A stretch of 36,685 nucleotides of DNA, from contig CANREE010000019.1 of assembly GCA_947629545.1 (NCBI GenBank), positions 1-36,685 of the forward strand, read 5' to 3'. The DNA is from an uncultured Lachnospiraceae bacterium. Lineage in GTDB: Bacteria > Bacillota > Clostridia > Lachnospirales > Lachnospiraceae. Positions within the stretch are counted from its first letter, which is position 1; every line of letters starts with the position of its first letter. The position numbers were made by a program, and so were the translations under genes. Below the pieces are notes generated by a model, which saw only the letters and a list, made by a program, of their open reading frames with translations, had not been told where the DNA came from and ran no database searches. This document shows, one piece after another, positions 30,346 to 36,685 of the stretch.

Positions 30346-32928
30346 TCAGTATTCCCTCCCGATGATGTTCAGCATCGGCAGCAGGATATTCCAGTTGTAC
30401 TGGCTGCTGTTTCCACAGGCATAACGCACTGTGAGCCGATTATCATCCGTCAGGTACGGCAGCAGTTCATGGGCGCTGTATTCAGTCCTTTCCGAATCCA
30501 TTTTGTCATAAACGCCTGTCAGGTGATTATAGAAATAAATATTTCCCGTAAACACCGCGAGGCCGCTGCCTGTCTGCCCCGTAAAGATCTCCGATACATA
30601 ATCAAATCCCAGTCTCTCCACCTGCACATCCGTTCCAAAAGAATATTCCAATGTCACCGGATCAATGCCGTAAAGGGCATTGGCGTCAGGGTCGTAACTT
30701 CCGCCCAATACCCGGGGCGTCTTCACAAGACCGGACCGGTATAGCTCCTCCTCATCACTGGAATAGACCGCCAGCGGCGATGCCACCATCGTCACACCGT
30801 CTCCGCCCCGGTTCGCCGCTCCATCCTCATCCCCCGAATCCGCAAATCCCACGATTCTGGCACTGGGGACCGTTGAATACGGCATATGATTATTCAGATA
30901 GAAACTGAGCATATCCGATCTCTCCGACGCCTTCACATAATCGTCATTGCTGATATCCGTCTGCTCGAACATGCTCTCGCCGGACAAATAAGCAGCCACC
31001 TGATAAGAAGCGTTCTTCGGATATTCCAGCACCTCCAAATTATCAAGCTCCACTGTCTGCCCCGGCTCCATATCACCCAGACAAATCAGTTTATTGTTAA
31101 ATAGAAGCGTACAGTCTCGCACGGTTTCCCGGAATCTGTTAGAAACGCTTCCGGTCAGTCTCCCTCCATCGATCTCCAGATCGCCGTCGAAACCGATTCT
31201 TTCCGTGTTTTCCGTTACCTTCTTCATCTGAAAATACCGTGGCTCGAATGCCGGCACACCCTGAATGGAAATTACGGTTTCTTCCGGTCCGAAACTCAGA
31301 TCCACCACCGGTTCCTCACCGCCGGTAAACTGCGGCGCATTCTCCTCGCTGTAGTAACTTCTCGTGATGGGCTTCAGGGAATAACCCGCCGGCACCCGCG
31401 CCTGATAGGGCCTGTTGTAAGGAGCGCGGATATTGACATAAGACGTCTCGCTGACGGAATCAAAGGTCGCCTCAAGAAACTGGGCATAGCTATAAAACGT
31501 CCCCGTGAATCGGGTCTTACCGCCCATAAAATAAATGATCGCCGTAAACAGCAGCGCCAGAATGAGAACCGCCCTGCGGTAGTAATCGGTCAGATCCCTC
31601 TGCTTCAGGAAAATATAGATCACCAGACCGGTAAGCAGCAGATAAATCGCCAGCTCCAGCGTGTAGAGATTCATATTCGGCAGCTGGCAGACGTTGCCCG
31701 TATTGATCATGTTACGAACCGACCAGTATTGATCCGAATCACCGCTGTAAGTTTCCTGCGCCAGCTCCGAAAGTTTCGCCTCTCCCAGAACAGCCGTCAG
31801 CAGGTCGTCCAGATACGCGGGGTTCCGGCTGCAGAACCCGGCAATATCCGCAAAATCATAGGCCGCCACGGCGATCGTTCCCCTGCCGTAGGAAACCGAT
31901 GCCACCAGCGCCTGCTGCTCATCGGCGAACAGCACATCCCCGCCGCTCAGGGAAAATTCCAGGCATGGAATCGTAAGCGTCGCATCATCCGGACTCTCCT
32001 GCGCATACTGGTCGCCCATATCCACCTCACGGGTCACCGGCGGATCATAGGACTCCTCCAAAAGCTCCGGCGCAAACCGCCCAAGCGTGTCGTCCGCCCG
32101 CTCGCCGGTACCCAGAATCATCGTACCGCCGCTGCGAACCCATTCCACCAGCACCTGACTCTGCTTTTCAGACAAATCGCGGATGCGGAAATTGCTGATC
32201 AAAAGCACGTCTATCACATCCAGCCCCATTTCTTCCACAGGGAATGTCCCGGCGTCAAAATGGACTGCCTCCGTGCGCAGCATACTGTAATCCACACCGA
32301 TGCCGTCCCAGGCAGACAGAAGCTCCGGCGAGTCAGAAAGCGTCCCGATAAACAGTTCCGGCATGTCTACACTGAAATCCAGTTCCACACGTTTGTGAAG
32401 AATCAGACCATTGCCGCTGTCTGTCAGACTGACAAACAGCCGATCCGCACGGTTTCCCATGGGAACGTAGATGCGTTTGCAAAGGATCCCGGCACTGGGG
32501 GAAGATTCGGATGCCGTTTCTCCCTCAGCCATCTGCGCGTTTCCGGCCGCAGGGACCACAACAGGATATTCATAGCGGTAAATATCATAGTCCGCCTCCA
32601 TCGTCAGCAGCTTCAGAGTTCCCGTAAATTCCGTATCTTCCTGATTATAGACGGTCACATCCACCGGTACGTACCGGCCTCCTTTGGCACAATTGTCATA
32701 GCCATAGGTCACATCCATGGAAAGACCGCTTCTGGAAGGGATATCGCCGGGTACCCCGTTACCTGCGCGCGAAACGTCAGCTGCCTGCGCGCGATTCTCC
32801 TGCACCATAGACGCAGCATTGTCCGGCGCGCCGGACAATGCTCCATCCGCCCCATATGCCGTCAACACAGCAGACAGGGCCAGCATACACAGTATGGACC
32901 CTGCAAGTAATCTACATCTCATATTCAT
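30346..32928 (-). CDS. Large exported membrane-anchored protein (GldG-like, GATase1-like domain)
   Basis: 860 residues. A signal peptide (1-26) leads into a Ser/Gly/Ala-rich segment (27-68), then beta-rich sequence (70-190). A GATase1/IFT52-like region follows (about 190-380), with DVLLISNFRIRDLSEKQSQVLVEWVRSGGTMILGTG as its most recognisable part. Two adjacent membrane helices (423-441, 452-468) enclose a short basic cytosolic loop, and a second exported domain of about 390 residues ends the protein. Its ATG, with GGGAG upstream, overlaps the kinase stop by 17 bases. ABC genes follow 69 bases later. The context suggests an accessory subunit for the transporter or a sensed/envelope component; no catalytic residues were identified, and the function is unknown. 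Confidence 0.78.
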   Translation of the reverse strand: MNMRCRLLAGSILCMLALSAVLTAYGADGALSGAPDNAASMVQENRAQAADVSRAGNGVPGDIPSRSGLSMDVTYGYDNCAKGGRYVPVDVTVYNQEDTEFTGTLKLLTMEADYDIYRYEYPVVVPAAGNAQMAEGETASESSPSAGILCKRIYVPMGNRADRLFVSLTDSGNGLILHKRVELDFSVDMPELFIGTLSDSPELLSAWDGIGVDYSMLRTEAVHFDAGTFPVEEMGLDVIDVLLISNFRIRDLSEKQSQVLVEWVRSGGTMILGTGERADDTLGRFAPELLEESYDPPVTREVDMGDQYAQESPDDATLTIPCLEFSLSGGDVLFADEQQALVASVSYGRGTIAVAAYDFADIAGFCSRNPAYLDDLLTAVLGEAKLSELAQETYSGDSDQYWSVRNMINTGNVCQLPNMNLYTLELAIYLLLTGLVIYIFLKQRDLTDYYRRAVLILALLFTAIIYFMGGKTRFTGTFYSYAQFLEATFDSVSETSYVNIRAPYNRPYQARVPAGYSLKPITRSYYSEENAPQFTGGEEPVVDLSFGPEETVISIQGVPAFEPRYFQMKKVTENTERIGFDGDLEIDGGRLTGSVSNRFRETVRDCTLLFNNKLICLGDMEPGQTVELDNLEVLEYPKNASYQVAAYLSGESMFEQTDISNDDYVKASERSDMLSFYLNNHMPYSTVPSARIVGFADSGDEDGAANRGGDGVTMVASPLAVYSSDEEELYRSGLVKTPRVLGGSYDPDANALYGIDPVTLEYSFGTDVQVERLGFDYVSEIFTGQTGSGLAVFTGNIYFYNHLTGVYDKMDSERTEYSAHELLPYLTDDNRLTVRYACGNSSQYNWNILLPMLNIIGREY

Positions 32929-34057
32929 GGCTGTCTCCCGGGCTTCCGAAATGCTCTTTATTGATATCGAAATTCACCTGCAGCTTCACCGTGAAGACTG
33001 TACCGTTCATATCACTGGTCACACCAATGGTGCCGCCGTGCATCTCCACGATATTCTTGGCAATGGCCAGCCCCAGTCCGGTACCTCCGGTGTTCGTGGA
33101 CCGGGACTGTTCCACCCGGTAGAATTTCTCAAACAGAAGCGGAAGCTCCTCTTTCGGAATTACATATCCATAATTCGTCACCGACACAGTAACAAACTGC
33201 GCATCGGCGTGAACCTTCACAAGTATCTTCTTGCCTTCGGCCCCGTACTTGATCGCGTTGCCCAAGAGGTTATCGAACAGGCGGGCCAGGAGATTCCCAT
33301 CCGCGGTGATCACCTTGGACGGCACATTACTCTGGAGCTCGTAGGACAGTTCCTTCTCCATGAAATTCGGATAGAATTCTTCCAGAAGCTGGCTTAAGAG
33401 TTTGATAATATCCACCTGCGATACCCGCATGGAGAGCTTGCCGTAATTCAGTTTCGTGAAGCCAAACAGATCCTCGATCAGCTTCTGCAGGCGCTTGGCT
33501 TTGGTGTAGGTGATATTTATGTATTTCTCCTGCATCTCCGGCTCCAGCTGCGCCGGGCCGGACAGCAGTTCCAGGTACCCGATGATGGACGTCAGAGGCG
33601 TGCGCAGATCGTGAGCCACATTCGTGATCAGTTCGTTCTTCGTCCGCTCCGACTCCCGCTCCTTATCCATCAGCTCCCGGATCTCCTCCACCATCCGGTT
33701 AATGTTGGCAGCCATCACCGAGAACTCATCGTCGCCAACCACCTCCACCGAGGTATTCAGATCCCCGGCCGCAATATTCTGCATGGCCGCAGAGATCTTC
33801 GTGATATACTCCAGGGCGTCCCGCTGCAGGAAAAGAAATGTAACCGCGAACACCGCCACTCCCAAAAGCAGATAGAGAACCACAACGAGAGCCTCCGGCT
33901 GGTAAAACATGGCAGCCAGGCTCCCTTCCTTACCGTTCTCAACGGCATAACGGCCCACCATGGAGAGGTTTGTGACCACAAACACTTCCACCAGGCAGGC
34001 CAGGATCGCACTGTAAATGATGTTGGTGATGACGCGGGTATGATACCTGCGGCTCAT
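32912..34057 (-). CDS. Sensor histidine kinase (VanS-like)
   Basis: About 381 residues. Two membrane helices (about 10-32 and 57-78) enclose a very short external segment of about 25 residues. Then come a HAMP domain (about 79-132), the H-box NVAHDLRTPLTSIIGYLELL with H149, N-box NLLGNAIKYG, and G-boxes GGTGLGLAIAKNIVEMHGG. The small sensor region suggests intramembrane or partner-mediated sensing. The ATG at 34057 lies one base after the response-regulator stop; an in-frame TTG at 34069 is an alternative. It should phosphorylate the adjacent regulator. The signal is unknown. Confidence 0.95.
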   Translation of the reverse strand: MSRRYHTRVITNIIYSAILACLVEVFVVTNLSMVGRYAVENGKEGSLAAMFYQPEALVVVLYLLLGVAVFAVTFLFLQRDALEYITKISAAMQNIAAGDLNTSVEVVGDDEFSVMAANINRMVEEIRELMDKERESERTKNELITNVAHDLRTPLTSIIGYLELLSGPAQLEPEMQEKYINITYTKAKRLQKLIEDLFGFTKLNYGKLSMRVSQVDIIKLLSQLLEEFYPNFMEKELSYELQSNVPSKVITADGNLLARLFDNLLGNAIKYGAEGKKILVKVHADAQFVTVSVTNYGYVIPKEELPLLFEKFYRVEQSRSTNTGGTGLGLAIAKNIVEMHGGTIGVTSDMNGTVFTVKLQVNFDINKEHFGSPGDSHEYEM

Positions 34058-34058
34058 A

Positions 34059-34763
34059 TCACTTCTCAATTTTGTATCCTACCCCCCACACTGTGGTGAT
34101 GATCTTATTCTCCCTTGTATCTTCCTTCATCTTGCCGCGCAGGCGGCGGATATGTACCATGACGGTGTTATTGGCCTCGTAGACCTTCTCATTCCAGACA
34201 CGCTCGAAGATTTCGTCGGTGCTGAATACCTTTCCCGGGTTCGACGCCAACAGGTACAGGATGTCGAACTCGATAGGCGTCAGCTTGATCTCCTCGTCGA
34301 AGACCGTAACCCTGTGGTTGTCCTTATTGATCACCAGACCGCGGATTGCGATCTCATTCTTCTCCGCCTCGCGGGTCGTGCTGTTGGGATTCAGCTGTGT
34401 GTAGCGCCGCAGCTGGGACTTGACGCGGGCCGTCAGTTCCAATGTATTAAACGGCTTCGTCACATAATCGTCGGCGCCGGTGCCCAACCCTAGGATCTTG
34501 TCCAGGTCCGTGGACTTGGCGCTCATCATGATGATCGGAATATTACTGGTCTCCCGGATCTTCCGGCACATCTCCAGACCGTCCATGCCGGGCATCATGA
34601 TGTCCAGAAGCACCAGATGGATCTCCTCCTTATCGAGAATATCCAGACCCTCCTGCGCGTTGTTCGCTTTGAAGACCTTATAACCGTCGCTGACCAGGTA
34701 GATCTCAACCATATCGGCGATCTCGCGCTCGTCGTCTACTACAAGTATATTCATCTGGGACAT
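34059..34763 (-). CDS. OmpR/PhoB-family response regulator (VanR-like)
   Basis: About 234 residues. A receiver domain holds the acidic pair DDE (10-12), phospho-acceptor D54 in LLDIMMPGMDG, the switch Ser in MMSAKS, and Lys in YVTKPFN. A winged-helix DNA-binding domain ends the protein: KLTPIEFDILYLLASNPGKVFS and TVMVHIRRLRGKM, then VWGVGYKIEK. The ATG at 34763 has AAAGGAGG upstream; ATG at 34754 is a possible shorter start. It is first in a five-gene run with kinase, GldG-like protein and ABC transporter, which it may regulate. Confidence 0.95.
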   Translation of the reverse strand: MSQMNILVVDDEREIADMVEIYLVSDGYKVFKANNAQEGLDILDKEEIHLVLLDIMMPGMDGLEMCRKIRETSNIPIIMMSAKSTDLDKILGLGTGADDYVTKPFNTLELTARVKSQLRRYTQLNPNSTTREAEKNEIAIRGLVINKDNHRVTVFDEEIKLTPIEFDILYLLASNPGKVFSTDEIFERVWNEKVYEANNTVMVHIRRLRGKMKEDTRENKIITTVWGVGYKIEK

Positions 34764-34878
34764 GAAACGTTTCCTCCTTTGTTCCTCCTCCAAAGAATAG
34801 GTTGGCGGTCAGGGTATTGTATGATTCACCGTGTCGCGGTATGTCTGGGGGTGCAATACTCATAACTCATATAAAAAC

Positions 34879-34887
34879 AGTATAACA
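34879..34887 (-). promoter_or_regulatory. Extended -10 promoter upstream of the response regulator
   Basis: TGTTATACT on the minus strand (TG-n-TATACT) in an AT-rich stretch; at 17-base spacing the -35 position is poor (AGGCAA), as is usual for extended -10 promoters. Start would be near 34872, giving a leader of about 110 bases. Just downstream is a short direct repeat, ATGAGTTATGAGT, whose role is unknown. Confidence 0.5.
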
Positions 34888-34906
34888 TACTTTGCGGGAG
34901 ATTGCC

Positions 34907-35455
34907 TTAATTTTTCTTTACTTTATCGTTAAAAGTATTTTCCATGGATGGGAAAAAATCTCTGATCTCCGTATACACCATCCCATTCCGCCCTCTCTCC
35001 GACTTCATAAGCGACGCCCCGGTCACTTCCATCCCGCATTCCGGCAGCGCCGGCGCCGGGATCCGCTCCCCGTTTTTATAGCGTGCGTTCCGGATCAGCG
35101 TGATATGCGGCGAGAATTTCTTCCTGTCAAATGGGATTCCCTGCTCGGCAAGCGCCCTTCTGAGCCGCAGCGCGTACAGTTCAAGGCCTCTGTTCTCAGC
35201 GATTCCCGCCCAGAAAATGTCGCCGAAGCTTCCCACGCCCTGCAGATGAATCGAAAGCGAGCGGAAATCCGCCTGTTCCATCGCGTCCAGCACGTCCTCA
35301 GGGCGGCCGTATTCACCGATAAAAGCCATCGTCAGGTGCAGGTTCTCCCGCTTTGTGTAATTGCCGGTCACTCCCATGGAGCGCAGATCATCCTGCAACT
35401 TCGTCAGGGCGTCCAGCATCCGATCATTAAATTGAATTGCGATAAACAGCCTCAT
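34907..35455 (-). CDS. thpR: RNA 2',3'-cyclic phosphodiesterase (2'-5' RNA ligase family)
   Basis: 182 residues with the two H-x-T/S-x motifs of the 2H phosphoesterases, H40-L-T-M and H117-I-T-L, at usual spacing. The MRLFIAI opening is typical. Known members hydrolyse 2',3'-cyclic phosphates on RNA to 2'-phosphates and can ligate 2'-5' ends in vitro; the cellular role is unclear. Its ATG overlaps the stop of the 112-residue gene (ATGA, 35452-35455), so the pair is coupled. A promoter for the two-component genes lies just after its stop. Confidence 0.93.
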   Translation of the reverse strand: MRLFIAIQFNDRMLDALTKLQDDLRSMGVTGNYTKRENLHLTMAFIGEYGRPEDVLDAMEQADFRSLSIHLQGVGSFGDIFWAGIAENRGLELYALRLRRALAEQGIPFDRKKFSPHITLIRNARYKNGERIPAPALPECGMEVTGASLMKSERGRNGMVYTEIRDFFPSMENTFNDKVKKN

Positions 35456-35790
35456 AGATCCTCTCCGGTATCATCGTCTTCTTCACTGCCCAACCCGAAA
35501 TTCAGCATCTCATTGTAGCTGGCGTTGGCCGCCTCGCTGGCCTTCTTCTCGCGCCAGGCGTCGATCTCGCCGCAGATCGCCAGCATTTCATCGACGACCA
35601 GTTCCGCCTTCCGCGGCTTTACATAGGTGAGGTAGGAGATCATCCGCTCCATCGCTTTCGGACTTCCCAGATTCTGCGCCACCACATGGCCCAGTTCCAC
35701 CGGGAAACCGAGCTGGCGGATGGCGTCAATAAGCCGAAGCCGCGCGCTCTGCCATTCTCTCTGTTTATTTGTCTGGTTTCTATCTGTCAT
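35452..35790 (-). CDS. Unknown 112-residue acidic-tailed helical protein
   Basis: I do not recognise a named family. The sequence is mostly helical (RLRLIDAIRQLGFPVELGHVVAQNLGSPKAMERMISYLTYV and VDEMLAICGEIDAWREKK) and ends with a strongly acidic tail (EEDDDTGEDL). No signal peptide or membrane helix. It looks like a real gene: AAGGAAG lies upstream of the ATG and its stop overlaps the thpR start by ATGA. Coupling to thpR hints at RNA-related work, but this is only context. Confidence 0.75.
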   Translation of the reverse strand: MTDRNQTNKQREWQSARLRLIDAIRQLGFPVELGHVVAQNLGSPKAMERMISYLTYVKPRKAELVVDEMLAICGEIDAWREKKASEAANASYNEMLNFGLGSEEDDDTGEDL

Positions 35791-36028
35791 GATTCGCTGC
35801 TTCCTTCTCTGCTGCCTCCATGGTGTTCTTCCGCCTGTAAAATCCCTCGCCTGCGGCGCAGAATCTTACCCCGGAACAACGCTCTATACGTGCTTTGGGA
35901 TTCCCGGCAAAAAAATATCCGAAATGACACCGGAGCCGCTGCCGGACCGGCCGAACCGCTCCCGCAACAGCCCCGTACACGATGCCGCGTCCTACGGACA
36001 TACCCCCCTCCGGGGATGCGCACGGTTC
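35791..36028 (-). other. Intergenic region with one doubtful short ORF
   Basis: 238 bases between the cyclase-like gene and the 112-residue gene. A 73-codon frame (36001 to 35780) has GGAGG five bases before its ATG and would overlap the next gene by 11 bases. Its product is Arg/Cys/Gly-rich and looks like GC-rich noise, and an overlapping 78-codon frame is equally open. I see no clear terminator, promoter or structured RNA. Confidence 0.4.
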
Positions 36029-36664
36029 TTATTCCAACTCCATAAGCACCGCCCTGCAGGGCGCGCCATCCGCGCCTCCGAGATTCAGCGGCGCCGCGTT
36101 CAGCAGATACGCGCCCTCCGGGACGCCTCCGAGGCGTATCCCTTCCAGGAGCACGCAGCCGGAGCCCAGCAGGATCCGATGGACCTCGGCCGGGGCGCTC
36201 TCCGGTCCCACTGTCTGGGACTCATTTCCGTAAAGGAGCAGGCCTGCTTCGACGCATACCCGGGCGGCCTCTGCGGAAAGCTCGGCCTTACCCTTAATCA
36301 AAATTCGCTTTGACACGCCCGCCGCGTCAGCGGGCTCAACCCATGCCGAAATCCGGTTTCCGCCGGCTTTCTCCGCCCGCCTAAGGATCCGCCGCATATC
36401 CTCTGCCGCAACGATCCCTTCATGCTCTGCCACATAGCACGGCCCGATCCAGACTTCAAGTCCGACCTCGTCGATGGTCTTTCCATCCGCGCAGAAATGG
36501 TACGGCGCGTCCACGTGGGTCCCGTTGTGGGCACACATCCGGATCGCCGTCAGATTGCAGCTGCCGCCCTTTTCAATCTCGGAGAGAATCTGCCTCTCCG
36601 GCGCCGGGTCCCCCGGAAATACGGCGCAGCCGAACACCTCCTGAGAAATATCATAGATCTTCAT
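36029..36664 (-). CDS. Cyclase family protein (kynurenine formamidase-like metal hydrolase)
   Basis: 211 residues with the metal-binding family motif H46-N-G-T-H50-V-D52-A-P-Y-H56-F, typical of the cyclase/KynB family, which hydrolyse formamide, lactam or related bonds using Zn or Mn. Length fits KynB (about 205-215). No tryptophan-catabolism genes are nearby, so kynurenine formamidase activity is not supported by context; isatin-hydrolase-like or other amidase roles are possible. GGTGGA precedes the ATG at 36664. It is the most upstream gene visible on this strand; its promoter lies beyond or at the window edge. Confidence 0.92.
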   Translation of the reverse strand: MKIYDISQEVFGCAVFPGDPAPERQILSEIEKGGSCNLTAIRMCAHNGTHVDAPYHFCADGKTIDEVGLEVWIGPCYVAEHEGIVAAEDMRRILRRAEKAGGNRISAWVEPADAAGVSKRILIKGKAELSAEAARVCVEAGLLLYGNESQTVGPESAPAEVHRILLGSGCVLLEGIRLGGVPEGAYLLNAAPLNLGGADGAPCRAVLMELE

Positions 36665-36685
36665 GGCTTTCCACCGGAACGAACA

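Noticed and set aside
35780-36023. Two overlapping 73- and 78-codon frames between the cyclase-like gene and the 112-residue gene
   Set aside because: Both are Arg/Gly-rich and neither looks like a protein family; one has a fair ribosome binding site, which is not enough.
1-36685. Mobile elements, CRISPR arrays, tRNA and rRNA genes
   Set aside because: I looked for transposase or integrase motifs, regularly spaced repeats and tRNA-like cloverleafs, and found none that I could support.

Overview
The window looks like a chromosomal segment of a moderately high-GC Firmicute, most likely a Clostridia/Lachnospiraceae-type gut anaerobe. Supporting signs are strong AGGAGG-like ribosome binding sites, SigA-type promoters, a VanR/VanS-like two-component pair, a YdjG/YdjH/YdjI-like membrane-stress set, a YbiT/YkpA-like ABC-F protein, a lipoprotein-dependent cobalamin importer and no outer-membrane genes. 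This placement is inference; there is no rRNA or marker gene in the window. Every gene I can support lies on the minus strand, so transcription runs from high to low coordinates. I see no tRNA, rRNA, insertion sequence, phage gene or CRISPR array.

Layout in order of transcription. (1) 36664-34907: a cyclase/kynurenine-formamidase-like hydrolase, a 112-residue unknown protein and a ThpR-type 2',3'-cyclic phosphodiesterase. (2) 34763-28461: response regulator, sensor kinase, a large exported GldG-like protein, an ABC ATPase and an ABC-2 permease, all overlapping or tightly spaced. (3) 28328-24995: an SPFH protein with three tandem zinc ribbons, a double zinc-ribbon membrane protein and a TPM-domain protein, behind their own promoter. 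(4) 24857-10554: a cell-surface glycan locus. It holds the complete four-enzyme set for GDP-D-glycero-alpha-D-manno-heptose (hddC, hddA, gmhB, gmhA), a GT2 transferase, two large membrane proteins, CDP-glucose 4,6-dehydratase (rfbG), the Fe-S/PMP 3-dehydrase (rfbH), a LicD transferase, an 800-residue GT-C-like membrane protein and a polyprenyl-phosphate sugar synthase-like GT2. A two-part ThrE-like exporter and dihydroorotase (pyrC) follow in the same direction. (5) 7775-6117: an ABC-F ATPase with its own promoter. (6) 6139-2207: a corrinoid uptake operon (btuF, btuC, btuD) with a promoter inside the 3' end of the ABC-F gene, a cobalamin riboswitch and an intrinsic terminator ahead of btuF. 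(7) 2196-1: a TetR regulator with a perfect 19-bp operator at its own promoter, translationally coupled to an iron-type alcohol dehydrogenase that continues in frame, without a stop, into an aldehyde dehydrogenase and runs off the window.

The most interesting points are the alcohol dehydrogenase/aldehyde dehydrogenase fusion, whose domain order is opposite to AdhE; the combined heptose plus 3,6-dideoxyhexose glycan locus with three uncharacterised GT-C-like membrane proteins; the ABC-F protein in which only one composite ATP site keeps canonical motifs; and extra low-complexity loops in BtuC, BtuD and PyrC.
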